DNA from: Zeugodacus cucurbitae
Taxonomy: Eukaryota > Arthropoda > Insecta > Diptera > Tephritidae
Direction: 5' to 3'
DNA length: 64,000 nucleotides
Assembly (NCBI RefSeq): GCF_028554725.1
Contig: NC_071670.1
Span: forward strand, 20,092,001 to 20,156,000
Within the stretch, counting starts at the first letter, position 1. Each line of letters begins with the position of its first letter. The notes under the pieces were generated by a model that was given only the letters and a program-made list of their open reading frames with translations, did no database searches and had not been told where the DNA came from. Positions 10,305-22,510 of this stretch are shown here, in pieces. A program made the translations under genes and the position numbers.

Positions 10305-12091
10305 ATGAACGCTCTACAAGATCACAAATTTAATATAAGACTAGTGAAGACTGTCAAAAAATATCCGCTTCTGTACAACACTGAATTGAAAGAATACACA
10401 CGAAGGGATTGCAGAGAAAGAGCTTGGATAGATGTGGCAGAAGAGCTGAATTGTGATCGTAAGTACACACAACGGATGTAAAGACGTCGTTGCGAAGTCT
10501 GTCGTTCCGTTCGTTCGTGACAGATAAATACGTCAGGTCGTAACGTATAATGAACATGAGAATTTGACAGCTTTTTTTATACTACCTAGAGCTCTTTCAC
10601 ACGTGTCAATTCCTGTTGCGACAATTCTTAGTTTATAGGAAAGGGGGCGACGAAGAGAGGAGAATCGCGCCGAGTCTGCTGTGTTCGGCAACACGCTTTA
10701 TGTTCTTATTCGCAACAGTTCGTTGCTACGTAACAGTGTTGCATTTGCGTACATTTTAAAATTAATGTATGCAATATATTTGAAAATTTGTATTCATAAT
10801 TTATTTTTTGTATGTAATTTGCAAATAAATATAGAAATATGTATAATATAATTAAAATATGTTATAAAATATAGAATAACGATACAAATTAGTTAATTTT
10901 CTGCTTGGAAACTATGCGTACAAGAAGTTGAGAAAATGATATGAAAGAGAATGAGAGAAAAACACGAACAGAGTTGTCGTACACAAATTGCTCGTGTGAA
11001 CGCAATGGGCGACAGCAAAAGAGAGTCGCCCGAGAATTTGCAACAGGAGTTGAACCGTATGAAAGTGCTCTTACTTATCGCAAATTTTAATTTCAATATA
11101 TGTATGTATGTATGTAACTTTCCACAATTTATCTTGTTGGTTTTGTTTACATTTTTAATTTAAATTTATGTGTTTTTGAATTTAACAGAGCAGTTTGTAC
11201 TTATACCGAATATGTAGCTAGATATTTTTGTTAAATAAAAAAATAATTAATTAGCAATAAAAAAATATTGTCACGACTTGAATTGAAATTACATACATAC
11301 ATATGTACATGAGATGTCTGATTAAAAGTTTCTCATCGTTCCAATGCAACATATGTTACCGTTATTAAAATATAAGCATATTTAATCTTAAATTACCTAT
11401 TTACATTAATTATTCGTGTTTTTCTATGCATTTAGCAAAAGCTGTGCAAAAAAAATGGCAAAATTTCCGAACTATTTTAGTAAGAAAACTGAGACAAATC
11501 CAGATGGGCGAATCTGTGCAACAGTATTATCTATATGAGCACATTAAATATATAATACCATATTTAAAGAAATCATATGAACCGGGAACATTAAAGAGAA
11601 CGCTTAAACAAGCATTACAAAACAGAAATGATGAAACTGATACGGAATATGGAACAGGATCAGAGCATAGTTCCGAAGACATTGAACTCGTTGAAGACTT
11701 GAGGGAGAGCAATAATGATCCCATTTTTCTCGAAACTTACGAACCATACGAAATGAATGATCCAAAGAGGCTTAAAATAGCAGATAGATCAGAAGACAAA
11801 GCGGGAACAGATGTTGATTATGATTTAGTTTCTATTCCACGGCGCAGTGAGTCCCTTGAGCATATTATGGTTAAAGATGAAGTGACGAATTGCACACCGA
11901 TTCAATCTGCTTCCGCACCTGCGAGATATACTGAGCAAAGTGTTCAAACAGAGTTTAGTGAAAGTCCCAAAAGACAATTTGTATTAAGCTTATTGCCAGA
12001 TCTCAACGAAATGACCAACTCACAAATGCGCCAATTCAAGTATAAAGTTCTACAATTAATCCATGAAATATTAAATGAAAACAATACCTAA
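10305..12091 (+). CDS. MADF-BESS domain protein, gene 2 (two exons)
   Basis: Exons are 10305-10458 and 11436-12091, phase 1, same donor (C|GTAAGT) and same codon position as gene 1, giving 269 aa. Exon 1 holds KKYPLLYNTELKEYT and RAWIDVAEELNCD; exon 2 holds KKWQNFRTILVRKLRQ and IIPYLKKSYEPGTLK (end of MADF), an acidic linker with DPIFLETYEPYE, SIPRRSE and VTNCTP, and a BESS motif at residues ~230-269 (FVLSLLPDLNEMTNSQMR). Exon 1 is exactly as long as in genes 1 and 3. The 977-bp intron carries a MITE at 10588-11072. The frame is intact, with conserved BESS and splice sites, so it is likely functional. Role inferred from family: sequence-specific transcription regulator, BESS for protein contacts. 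Confidence 0.88.
10588..11076. mobile_element. MITE in gene 2 intron
   Basis: Imperfect inverted ends: left AGAGCTCTTTCACACG followed by a CAATTCCTGTTGCGA block; right, inverted, AGAGCACTTTCATACG followed by a CAACTCCTGTTGCAA block. The interior is AT-rich and matches, in opposite orientation, the 3060-3300 fragment upstream of gene 1. No clear target duplication was found. The apparent frames across it are not genes. Confidence 0.65.
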
Positions 12092-12096
12092 AAAAT

Positions 12097-12102
12097 ATTA
12101 AA
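12097..12102 (+). terminator. Possible poly(A) signal of gene 2
   Basis: ATTAAA, the commonest variant signal, begins six bases after the gene 2 stop codon; the sequence around it is very A-rich. It is unusually close to the stop, so a later signal may be the one used. Confidence 0.3.
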
Positions 12103-12303
12103 AATAAGAAAAATTTAATGAAATCGTATATATTGATATCTTTATCTTGAATTGAATTTCCATCCGGGTAAGTTGGTTCGCAAACAATTCTGTGAGCGCA
12201 GCATGTAAAACCAACGTACATATGTATGTATATATGAAAGTGTGAAGTTTCGAATGATGATTTTTGAACTCAATTTAACGTAGTCATACACATCAATACA
12301 AGC

Positions 12304-12899
12304 TGCAGAGCTAAATAGAGAAGGTACAATCTTCTATAAGATTGTACAGCTTCTGGCATACGCCGATGATATTGATATCATCGGAAGCAAAAACCGTGCC
12401 GTTTGTTCTCCTTTTTCCAGACTGAATAAGGAAGCGAAGCGTTTGGGTCTGGTGGTGAATAACGAAATGTCTCCTGTCATCAAACAAACAGTCAGCGCAC
12501 TCGCGTCTTGGCTCACACGTCACTGTTGACAGTCATAACTTTGAAGTAGTAGATAATTTCGTATACCTGGGAACCACCATCAACAACACCAACAATGTCA
12601 GCCCCGAAATTCAGCGCAGAATTGCCAACAGGTGCTACTTTGGACTGAGTAGGCAATTGAAAAGTAAAGTCCCTTCTCGATGAACCAAAATCTGTCCTGA
12701 TTTATGGTGCAGAAGCTTGGACGATGTCAACATCAGATGAGACGACACTGGGAGTTTTCGAGACGAAAATTTTACGTAAGATTTATGGTCCTCAGAACAT
12801 TGGCAACGGCGAATACCGCAGACGATGGAACGATGTGCTGTACGAGTTATACGACGACATTGACATAGTTCAGCGAATAAAAAAACAGCGGCTCTGAAA
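12304..12899 (+). pseudogene. RTE-type non-LTR retrotransposon fragment A
   Basis: The fragment begins inside the reverse transcriptase at GCAGAGCTAAATAGAGAAGG and encodes the catalytic AYADDIDIIGS motif (12356-12388). It then passes through KEAKRLGL and a deletion, and the C-terminal blocks VVDNFVYLGT, FGLSRQLKSK, AEAWTMSTSDETTLG and RRRWNDVLYELYDDIDIV. It ends at the sequence AAACAGCGGCTCTG. Internal deletions break the frame. It lies downstream of gene 2 in the same orientation. Confidence 0.8.
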
Positions 12900-13004
12900 A
12901 CACGCCCATTGTATATTTATACATACAAATTATGTACACTGTAATTACTTGACATACTGTATATTAATATTTTTTGTAATTTAAGTTAAGCCAATAATAT
13001 ATTA

Positions 13005-13595
13005 GGCATGTTTTATTTGACCATCACAAGCTAATAGCTAAATCATGCACAACTAAAACGCATTTAGCTTATTTAATATATTCGCTTTAAAAATTAATTG
13101 TGTTGGCAATGCCTGCCCGGACTATCAGCTGAAATGTAATTTATTTGAAAAACAAACGATTGAATTTATAAATCAAATTTCCCTTTTATTTACCGTCTTT
13201 CTATAATATTCTGGCCTACATTATTATACTCGGGATGGTCAAAATAAATATGGATAAAGTTTTTATTTGCCATTTTGCACATCGATAGAATATAAAATTT
13301 TGGTTTGTTTACAATTTTATCTGTCAAAATGGAGTTTCTCAATATTGCCAACTACTTGTTTTTGGAAAAAACCTAGCTATTGTGAATAAAAAAAAAGCGA
13401 TGAACTGGCAATGCCTCTAGTTCAATAAACAAGTTATGATAGCTTATGACATGCCAACATAATTATGTTGACTAAGTCTTCCATACAAAATAAGCTAATA
13501 GCTTAATTTACTGGTCAAATAAAACACGTCTTAAGTCTTCCATACAAAATAAGCTAATAGCTAATAGCTTATTTTGCTGGTCAAATAAAACACGC
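13005..13595. mobile_element. MITE with GTGTTTTATTTGACCA ends
   Basis: The left end GGCATGTTTTATTTGACCA and right end TGGTCAAATAAAACACGC are inverted, each with an adjoining AAGCTAATAGCT block. ATATTA flanks both sides (12999-13004 and 13596-13601), a possible 6-bp target duplication. Near the right end a ~60-base piece containing the subterminal AAGCTAATAGCT and TGGTCAAATAAAACACG is duplicated in tandem (13481-13595). No ORF. Confidence 0.6.
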
Positions 13596-14446
13596 ATATT
13601 ATTAACAACCTAGAAATGGATATGAATTTAAGCTACGCTAGATCGGAACGTAATGGACAATACATAAATAAATTAACCAGTTTGCGAAGCTATATTCGTT
13701 TAATTCCTTCTGAATATTTCTATACACATGTCGTATATAAACACATACTCAATCTGTACTAACCAGTAACTTCACTATTAGTCGATAGATGGCGCTAAAT
13801 GTTTTCAATTGTATAATCAGCTGTTCAACTCCAATATCAAAATATAATCGCATTTATTATAACATATATTTATTATAAATTGAAGACTCAAAAACCACAA
13901 GATATACTTATTGCACGTTCTATGGTGAAAGTGTGAGATGAACAAATTGTGTAAGCATCGAGAGACAAAGAATTATTGCAACAAAAAATCTAGTTATATT
14001 TAAATATTTAAAAAAATAAATTTGAAGCCTGTTGTCTTGACTATTAGTGAGTGTAAAATATACGTACATACATATGTATATTTGTAATGCATGTACCATA
14101 CCTGCCCATTGAGTGGAAATATGGACTATATAAAGCAATACGTCCGTTAATAGTCTGTAATACCCGAGACAATACTATACTACGAACGAATACCAGATGT
14201 GTGTCACCATATAAAAATAGGTAATACTTCTGACAGACGGCGGCGTTAATACGGATTAACTGCTTTAATCGAGGTTAATTCGGGAGTTATCTCAGTTAAC
14301 TCCGTTTGCTAACTCCCATTTAATCCTCAAAATTTTAGAGAGTTAGCATAGAGTTGCATCGTTAGCAACATTGTTAAACATGGTCGCTTTTAACCTGTTG
14401 TGAATAAAAATATGCAATACTGACAGCTGTTTTTCAATAAAATGTA

Positions 14447-15604
14447 AACAAAACAAGTAAGGAAAGGCTAAGTTCGGGTGCAACCGAATATTTTATACTC
14501 TCGCAATTTATTTAGAGATTTACCTATATTTTCGGTGAAGAAATACCCTTAGGCACTGAGTTCTTCATGTTTGATATCAGGGGCCTTGAAAAGTCATGGT
14601 CCGATTTTGACAATTTTTCCACAAGTGATGTCACAGCTCAAATACAGTATTTGTGTAAAGTTTTATTTCACTATCTTTATCGGTTCCTTATGTATACATT
14701 ATAAAGTGAAAGAATCAGAAGGATTCAAAATTGAGTTATATGGGAAGTAGGCGTAGTTGTAAACCGATTTCATCCATTTTCCACACGTGTCATCAGGGTG
14801 CCAAGAAAATATTATATACCGAATTTCATTCGAATCTGTCGAGTAGTTCCTGAGATATGGTTTTTGACCCATAAGTGAGCGACGCCACGCCCATTTTCCA
14901 TTTTGTAAAAAAATCTCAGTGCAGCTTCCTTCTGCCATTTCTTACGTAAAATTTGGTGTTTCTGACGTTTCTCGTTAGTGAGTTAACACACTTTTAGTCA
15001 TTTTCAACCTAACCTTTGTATGGGAGGTGGGCGTGGTTATTATCCGATTTCTTTCATTTTTGGACTGTATAAGGAAACGGCTAAAAGAAACGACTGCAGA
15101 AAGTTGGTTTATATAGCTTTATTGGTTTGCAAGATATATACAAAAAACCTATTTGGGGGCGGGGTCACACCCACTTTTCCAAAAAAATTACATTCAAATG
15201 TGCCCCTCTCTAATGCGATCCTATGTTCCAAATTTTGTTTTCATAACTTTATTTATGGCTTAGTTATAGCTCTTTATGTGTTTTTGGTTATCGCCATTTT
15301 GTGGGCGTGGCAGTGGTCCGATTCCGCCCATTTTCGAACTTAACCTTCTTATGGTGCCAAGGAATACGTGTTCCAAGTTTCATTAAGATATCTCAATTTT
15401 TACTCAAGTTACAGCTTGCACGGACGGACAGACGGACAGACGGACGGACAGACAGACATCCGGATTTGAACTTTACTCGTCACCCTGATCACTTTGGTAT
15501 ATATAAACCTATATCTAACTCGTTTAGTTTTAGGACTTACAAACAACCGTTATGTGGAAAAAACTATAATACTCTCTTTAGCAACTTTTGTTGCGAGAGT
15601 ATAA
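14447..15604 (+). repeat. GTTCGGGTG repeat, complete copy I
   Basis: This interspersed repeat opens AACAAGTAAGGAAAGGC, has a near-terminal palindrome (GTTCGGGTGCAACCGAA), then TATACTCTCGCAA, and ends with the inverse TTGCGAGAGTATAA. Other copies lie at 21049-22243, 25161-26683 and 51757-52845. Apparent ORFs of 107 and 128 codons recur as shadows in every copy, but with stop differences, so they are not genes. Family name not recognised. Confidence 0.75.
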
Positions 15605-15804
15605 CAAGTAAGGAAGGAGTAAGTTCGGGTGTAACCGAACATTTTATACTCTCGCAATTTATTTATTTAACTTTATTTATATTATGACCCACATATTCGT
15701 CATATATACGAGTATTGTATAAAGTCCATTAATAATAGGTTAGAAACACCGAGGTCCTCGTGTTCGATATATGGGGCCTTAAAATCCAATGGTCCGATTT
15801 CGGT
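15605..15804 (+). repeat. GTTCGGGTG repeat, partial copy II abutting copy I
   Basis: It starts AACAAGTAAGGAAGG directly at the right end of copy I and follows the family consensus through 'GAGGTCCTCGTGTTCGATAT' to about 15800, where the host MITE resumes. Either a head-to-tail dimer or a second insertion at the terminus. Confidence 0.65.
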
Positions 15805-15836
15805 TAATCGGGGTTAACTCTGCCGTCTGTCTAGGC

Positions 15837-16326
15837 TATAAGAAACCTAGGAGTGAGCTTTTATGCAAAATGTTTGTAAAAAATTAAATGAATGAAATGG
15901 AAAATAATACGAGAACAACGCGTATATATTTGGGCACCGCCGAAACGAAGTGCTTAATAGAAGTTTGATGCCAAGATATTGAAAAACTGCGAGAGGAATT
16001 CAAAAAATATCCACGTGTTCAAAAATATGTGCGTGCAGCTGGAAAGTGACCACAGACGTATGTATGCATATATTTAACCACGGTTGAGATGCGCACAAGC
16101 ATCAACAATTTTACCAAGAAATACATATAGATATAATAAGAATACGTCCGTTCTTTTCGAATGTAACTTTATTAATGATCAAATTTACAATTCTTAAAAC
16201 TAAGAGTAGATTACAATGAGCTTAAAACTAGTGTGAGAGCAAAAATGTGTATTGTTGTTGATTACAGAGAAAGTCCTTATTGGAAAGATCAGTTTGCAAG
16301 TGCGTAAATAACGAAATGAAAGGAAT
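15837..16326. other. Unassigned stretch with a short coding-like remnant
   Basis: Bases 15896-16045 encode, with one stop, a charged peptide including RIYLGTAETKCL and KLREEFKKYPRVQKYV. I do not recognise the family; it is too short to call. The rest shows nothing. Confidence 0.3.
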
Positions 16327-17012
16327 ACTTATATTTATATTTCTGGCCTAGGCAACACTAAGTGTTGCCAGGTGCAATCTGACATTTCCATTGGAATGTT
16401 TGACATTTTTTAGCATAAAATCACTCAGAACGTTTTGTCATTTAATCGTTAATTGTTTCATTTACAGGGAATTAAAAAATTCATATCGGTCAAAAAATGG
16501 AATTAACTCGTGAACATTTTCGTGCGATCATTTTTCACAACTTTCGACGTGGATTATCGCGACAAGAGTGCATCGATGAACTAAAATCTTTGTATGGCTA
16601 TGAAGCACCATCCTATAGCACTGTGAAAAACTGGTACAACGAATTCAATCGTGGCCGACGCTCGCTCAAAGACGAATTCCGTGAAGGTCGTCCAAAAACA
16701 GCCGTTGTGCCAGAAAACATCGATACCGTACGTGAACTGATAATGCAAGACCAAGTCATGTAACATACCTTCAGATAGAGGCATGCCTATGCAACACCTG
16801 GCCGTAAAAAAGGTTTGTTCTCGTTGGAACCCGCACAATTTGACAATCGCTCAAAAAAATGCCCAAAAAAAGTGCTTCGAAAATTGGTTTGAGCGCATGC
16901 AAAAGTGTATAAATCTTGATGGAGAATATTTTGAAAAACAATAAATCCATTTTCGTTGATAAATATTCCCATTTTCATTATAAGGCCAGAAATATATATA
17001 GCAGCCCTCGTA
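16327..17012 (+). mobile_element. Internally deleted mariner (DD34D type), copy 1
   Basis: The right terminus GGCCAGAAATATATATAGC plus AGCCCTCGTA (16984-17012) mirrors the decayed left end. Bases 16497-16763 encode the first 88 residues of a mariner transposase: the N-terminal helix-turn-helix with HFRAIIFHNFRRGLS, YSTVKNWYNEFNRGR and DEFREGRPKTAVVPE. The catalytic core is gone apart from a short C-terminal remnant (LFSLEPAQFDNRSKKCPK-like frames near 16810-16870). Non-autonomous. The same deletion family recurs at 47893-48542. Confidence 0.85.
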
Positions 17013-17857
17013 TACATATGTGAGAGGATAAATAGTAGAGGTAAATAAATGCAATTATAAATGTATGTTGTTAGTAGAGGGAGCATTGGTATATGACCAA
17101 TATTCCCTAAAACATTTGCGTCCTCGCAAATCATAATGTGTTTACATTTTTACTTAATATGTAAATAAATATAGTTTCTTAATTTAATAAATGTAAGTAC
17201 TTATACTATTCTTGAAATGTGTATCGTCTTTTAAGTTGAGTTTTATAATATTTTGTTTTACGATTGTTTGAATCGTCGATAACATAGTTTACATTTCTAG
17301 TGTATTCAACAAGTTTTTTATAATATACTATCAGACCCAGCCGCACGTTTTTGTGTCTAAGGTATACATTAAATTAACTTGGTCCAATCTTGGCTTCGGC
17401 GACGATATTGATTACTCTTACTACTTTTAATTGCAAAGTGAGTGGTGATAGTAGAGGCAATTTTAAATAGTTTGAGATAATTGACTACATCATCCTGGTT
17501 TGTAGCTGTGTCAACTCTCCTGGACCGAAATTCTAAATTGTCGCATTAATATCATCGATGTCTTTGTTTTTTACCACCAATACAGGACATTCAATCAGTC
17601 ATTTATGGTTATCATATTGAGGTTTCATGTAAGGAAAACTTCTCTTTCGAGTCAATGAAGTGACAGAAATCTGTTGGAAATGTTTTTAATCCATCGAGGC
17701 GTCAACTGCGACCCTACCATTTCCAACTGCTTCTACAATCATAATTTGATATTGTTGCAAAAACACTCATATGTTAGTTGTTCATTGGCGATTCTTTATG
17801 TGTCGCCACAAATTAAATGATTTTAGGCATGCGATTAGCCCGTCAGTCACAGTTGAA
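17013..17857. other. Stretch without recognised feature
   Basis: AT-rich to 17380; 17380-17800 is less so, and its minus strand gives a broken frame (VEAVGNGRVAVDASMD near 17690-17740) that I cannot place in a family. Confidence 0.4.
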
Positions 17858-19640
17858 ATTTTATGATGCTCGAAAATTTTTTGAAAAAATGAAGCGACTT
17901 AACGAAGGTTTCAAGACCGGAGCATCCTCATGTAGAGACCAAGGTGGTAATCTGGTAACCGATGTCCAGGGCATACTGGGATTATGGAGGGAACACTTCT
18001 CCGACCTGCTGAATGGCAGTGAGAGTACAACACCAAGAGATGGCGAACCCGATCCCACAATCGATGATGATGGAACAGATGTTCCATTACCCGACCATGA
18101 AGAAATCCGAATAGCAATTACCCGCTTGAAGAACAACAAAGCAGCGGGGGCCGATAGATTACCGGCAGAGCTATTCAAATACGGCGGCGAAGAACTGATA
18201 AGGTGCATGCATCAGCTTCTTTGTAGTATATGGTAGGAAGAAAGCATGCCTGACGATTGGAATCTCAGTGTGCTCTGCCCAATCCATAAAAAGGGAGATC
18301 CCACAATATGCGCCAATTACCGTGGGATCAGCCTCCTAAATATCGCATACAAGGTTTTATCGAGCGTACTGTGTGAAAGACTAAAGCCTACAGTCAACAA
18401 ACTGATTGGACCTTATCAGTGTGGCTTTAGACCTGGAAAATCGACAACTGACCAAATATTCACCATGCGCCAAATCTTGGAGAAGACCCGTGAAAAGAGG
18501 ATCGACACACACCACCTTTTTGTCGATTTTAAAGCTGCTTTCGACAGCACGAAAAGGAGCTGCCTTTATGCCGCGATGTCTGAATTTGGTATGCCCGCAA
18601 AACTAATACGGCTGTGTAAGTTGACGTTGAGCAACACCAAAAGCTCCGTCATGATTGGGAAGGACCTCTCCGAGCCGTTCGATACCAAACGAGGTTTCAG
18701 ACAAGGTGACTCACTATCGTGCGACTTCTTTAATCTGATGGAAAAATTATAAGAGCTGCAGAGCTAAATAGAGAGGGTACAATCTTCTACAAGAGTGTAC
18801 AGCTCCTGGCGTATGCCGATGATATTGATATCATCGGAAGCAACAACCGCGCCGTTTGTTCTGCTTTTTCCCGCATGGATAAGGAGGCGAAGCGAATGGG
18901 TCTGGAGGTGAATGAGGACAAGACGAAATATCTCCTGTCATTAAGCAAACAGTCGGCGCATTCGCGACTTGGCTCCCACGTCACTGTTGACAGTCATAAC
19001 TTCGAGGTCGTAGATAATTTCGTATACCTGGGAACCAGCATCAGCAACACGAACAATGTCAGCCTCGAAATCCAGCGCAGAATAACTCTTGCCAACAGGT
19101 GCTACTTTGGACTGAGTAGGCAATTGAACAGTAAAGTCCTCTCTCGACGAACCAAAATCAAGCTCTACAAGTCGCTTATCATTCCCATCCTGCTTTACGG
19201 TGCAGAAGCTTGGACGATGTCAACATCAGATGAGACGACACTAGGAGTTTTCGAGAGGAAAATTTTGCGCAAGATTTATGGTCCTCAGAACATTGGCAAC
19301 GGCGAATACCGCAGACGATGGAACGATGAGCTGTACGAGTTATACGACGACATTGACATAGTTCAGCGAATAAAAAGACAGCGGCTACGCTGGTTAGGTC
19401 ATGCTGTCCGAATGGACGAAAACACTCCAGCCCTGAAAGTGTTCGATGCAGTACCAGCCGGAGGAAGCCGAGGAAGGGGAAGGCCTCCACTCCGTTTGAG
19501 GGACCAGGTGGAGAGCGACCTGGTTACACTTGGGATCTCCAACTGGCGCCGAACTGCGAAGGAGAGAGAGAGGTGGCGCACTATCGTCGATTCGGCTATA
19601 GCCGGCTAAACGGTTGCAACGCCAATCACACATACATACA
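17858..19640 (+). pseudogene. RTE-type non-LTR retrotransposon, 5'-truncated copy B
   Basis: Nearly complete reverse transcriptase and C-terminal domain. Motifs in order: NNKAAGADRLPAELFKYGG (18130-18185), an in-frame TAG at 18234-18236, LNIAYKVLSSVLCERLKP, CGFRPGKST, FVDFKAAFDSTKR (motif A), RGFRQGDSLSCDFF (motif B), a small deletion at ~18740 that breaks the frame, YADDIDIIGS with the catalytic YADD at 18812-18823, then an open 244-codon C-terminal frame (18875-19609) with AEAWTMSTSDE and RLRWLGHAVRMDE. The 3' end is GTTGCAACGCCAATCACA followed by a CATA microsatellite. Two lesions only, so it is a relatively recent copy. Confidence 0.87.
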
Positions 19641-19918
19641 CAGTTGATCCAGGAATAATTGGAAGAGTCTGGCGTAAATCACCTGCTAACAGAATCCTGG
19701 CTCCACCAAAAACGTTCATAGACAATCAAGATCTTTTAAAGTCCTGTGCAGCACCTCCAGCGACTTCTTGAATATTTGGAAAATCTTCGTTATAGCGCTA
19801 TTTTTGGCGATTTTGCCGACTGGTGTTTCGTTTATTTGGAATTTAGGAGTAATTTCAAGGCCTAATGTGCCGTTTGTTTGCCTACTAACAGGTGACAAGT
19901 TGTCCCTATTCCCATTAA

Positions 19919-20112
19919 CCTTGGTGGTGAAAATGAGTAAAATCGGTTCAGGAATTACATCAGCCCTCATATACTATATATGATGATTTTCTATTGGACT
20001 TTATGTCGATTATATAGGTAAAATTGTGTGTTATCTTAATAAAAATACATCAATAAATTGTGAGAGTATAAAATGTTCGGTTGGACCCGAACTTAGCCTT
20101 TCTTATTTGTTA
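19919..20112 (-). repeat. GTTCGGGTG repeat, partial copy III (51.7-kb subfamily)
   Basis: Matches the reverse complement of 51757-51960, including TTGGTGGTGAAAA, ATCGGTTCAGGAATTAC and the terminal palindrome GTTCGGTTGGACCCGAAC. Sequence 19641-19918 is unassigned. Confidence 0.65.
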
Positions 20113-20412
20113 CAAATTGTTTTGGGCTATCGACAAAACCTTATACAATTGAACAATAACAAAAATATTTTAACAAAGCAACAATGACAACCTTCAAAGT
20201 ATTATTTTTTGTTTTCTCTTTTTATAATTTTCTTGTCAATTCGAATAAAATTCTCTTATTATTATCTTCCTCGCAATTTTTCCATATTTACTCACTCTCA
20301 AATCTTTTCCTGGCCTTTCACTAATATTTCAAGACAGAAATTAGCCAGATCGGTTTGTCCGTTCTCGACTTTTTGCGGGACTAACAAACAGCAATTCATT
20401 TATATACATATA

Positions 20413-20950
20413 CTAGCTGACTCGGCGAACTTCGCCCCGCCCAATTTTTATTTGAAATAGTTAAAACGCTTTTTGAACTCTGTTCATTGCTTATTTGTCT
20501 GACCATACATATGTACATAACTTTATTTATTTCACGGATTGTATGTGATTTTTTCTTAAATTTAGAATATTGGAAGTCATAGATTCGTATAACTTTACCA
20601 CAAATAATATAAACTTCAAACAACGCATTTTCATTTAATGTTTTTAGCAAGTGGCAGCTTTTGTTATGACAGCCTAAATCCATGAACATTTAAAAAGAAA
20701 TATAGCGCCATCTACTGTTACATAGCGTACTTAGCGCCACCAACTGGTGGATAGCTCTTTGCTAATAATAAACAAATAATTTGCAATAAATAAATAATGC
20801 GACTATAAGGAGAGTTATAAACTATCCTATCTTTCAAGTTGGACCAAACTGCACACAGTGTTAAAAATTTCATTAAAATCGGTTCAGTAGTTTAGGAGTC
20901 CATCGAAAACAAACAATGTGACACGTGATTTTTATATATTAAAATATAGA
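20413..20950 (-). mobile_element. Non-autonomous Helitron, complete copy
   Basis: Read on the minus strand it begins TCTATATTTTAATATATAAA, as insect Helitrons commonly do, and ends GGCGAAGTTCGCCGAGTCAG followed by CTAG. The palindrome GGCGAA-G-TTCGCC sits about 9 bases before the terminal CTAG, which is followed by T: the hairpin plus CTRR structure expected of a Helitron 3' end. About 540 bases, no coding capacity. Confidence 0.7.
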
Positions 20951-22510
20951 CTACCTTGTATAATTGAATCATGATATACAATCACAGACTACATTAAGTT
21001 TGTTGTCATTTGCGCTTATTTTCATTTTCATCATGGTATACATTTTTATACTCTCGCAACAAATGTTGCTAAAGAGAGTATTATAGTTTTGTTCACATAA
21101 CGGTTGTTTGTAACACCCAAAACTAAACGAGTTAGATATAGGGTTATATATACCAAAGTGATCAGGGTGAAGAGTGGAGTTCAAATCCGAATGTCTGTCT
21201 GTCCGTCCGTCCATCCGTCCGTCCGTCTGTGCAAGCTGTAACTTGAGTAAAAATTAAGATATCTTGATGAAACTTGGCACACTTATTTCTTAGCACCATA
21301 GGAAGGTTGCTTTCGAAAATGAGCAAAATCGGACCACTGCCACGCCCACAAAATGGCGAAAACCGAAAACACATAAAGTGCCATAACTAAGCCATAAATA
21401 AAGCTATGGAAATGCAATTTGGTATGAAGGATCGTACTATTAAGGGGCATATCTGGATGTAATTTTTTTGGGAAAGGGGCGTGGTCCCGCCCCCTACTAA
21501 GTTTTTTGTACATATCTCGCAAACCAATAGAGCTATAGAAATCAAACTTTCTGCAGTCGTTTTTTTTAGCCACTTCCTAATACAGTCCAAGAAATCGGAT
21601 CATAACCACGCCCACCTCCCATACAAAAGTTAGGTTGAAAACTACTAAAAGTGGGTTAACTCACTAACGAAAAACGTCAGAAACACTAAATTTCACATGA
21701 GAAATGGCAGATGGAAGCTGCACTCAGATTTTTTTACAAAATTGAAAATGGGCGTGGTATCGCCCACTTATGTGTCAAAAACCATATCTCAGGAACTACT
21801 CGACCGATTTCAATGAAACTTGGTTTGTAATAGTTTCTTTTAGTTGTGAAAATAGGCTAAATCTCTTCACAACCACGCCTACTTCCTATATACCAAAATT
21901 TTAAGACGATCTGAATCGTTTACTTTACAATATATAAAGTAAGTACTAGTGAAGATATCGGTGCAGAGCTTTGCACAAATACTATGTTAATAGTGTGGCA
22001 GCCCCATTCTAAAAATCGCCGAAATCGGACCATAGGTTTTTAGAGCCCCATATATCGAACACGAGGACCTCGGCGATTCTAACCTAATATTATGGTTTCC
22101 AACTTTCAATGGACTTTATACAATATGTATGACGAATATGTGGGTCAAATTGTGTATTATATAATATAAATAAAGTTAAATAAATAAATTGCGAGAGTAT
22201 AAAATGTTCGGTTACACCCGAACTTAGCTCTTCCTTACTTGTTTTGTTTATTTTTTTTATTTATCAAATTGATGTTGTGATTGATAATTTTTTTGTTTTT
22301 CAGTTTTGTTTTCATTTTTATGAAAAGAAACCCTACTCAGATGTTTTGAAGAATAAATATGTGTTTTATATGGAATGTCAGTTGCGTTTTTTATACCACA
22401 GTTTATTCACGTTCTTGTCGCGAAAGAAAAATTTAAGCTAAATCGGTTCAGCCGTTCTTCAGTTATAAAGACTTGAACTAACACGACTTTATGTTATATA
22501 TATGTATAGA
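20951..22510 (-). mobile_element. Helitron-like copy split by a GTTCGGGTG repeat
   Basis: The 5' terminus on the minus strand is TCTATACATATATATAAC (22510 downward), preceded by A as expected. The interior (TCGGTTCAGCCGTTCTTCAG inverted, and the block shared with 2040-2290) resumes left of the nested repeat at ~20953-21048. The 3' end is not clear because it abuts the previous Helitron. Confidence 0.5.
21049..22243 (-). repeat. GTTCGGGTG repeat, complete copy IV
   Basis: Minus-oriented full copy: TATACTCTCGCAACAAATG at the left, GTTCGGTTACACCCGAAC then CCTTCCTTACTTGTT at the right. It is inserted in a Helitron-like repeat. No coding function supported. Confidence 0.75.

Larger units (their letters stand above)
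14229..15835. mobile_element. MITE with GACAGACGGC ends, split by two GTTCGGGTG repeats
   Basis: The left terminus GACAGACGGCGGCGTTAA (14232) and right terminus TTAACTCTGCCGTCTGTC (15815-15832) are inverted repeats with GTTAA-rich subterminal palindromes. The original element would be only ~250 bases; the intervening sequence is one complete and one partial GTTCGGGTG repeat (14447-15800). No clear target duplication. Confidence 0.55.

Noticed and set aside
15020..15687. Overlapping 107- and 128-codon frames
   Set aside because: The same frames recur, shifted and mutated, in each copy of the GTTCGGGTG repeat (e.g. 21162-21590, 26102-26694); they follow the repeat, not selection for protein.
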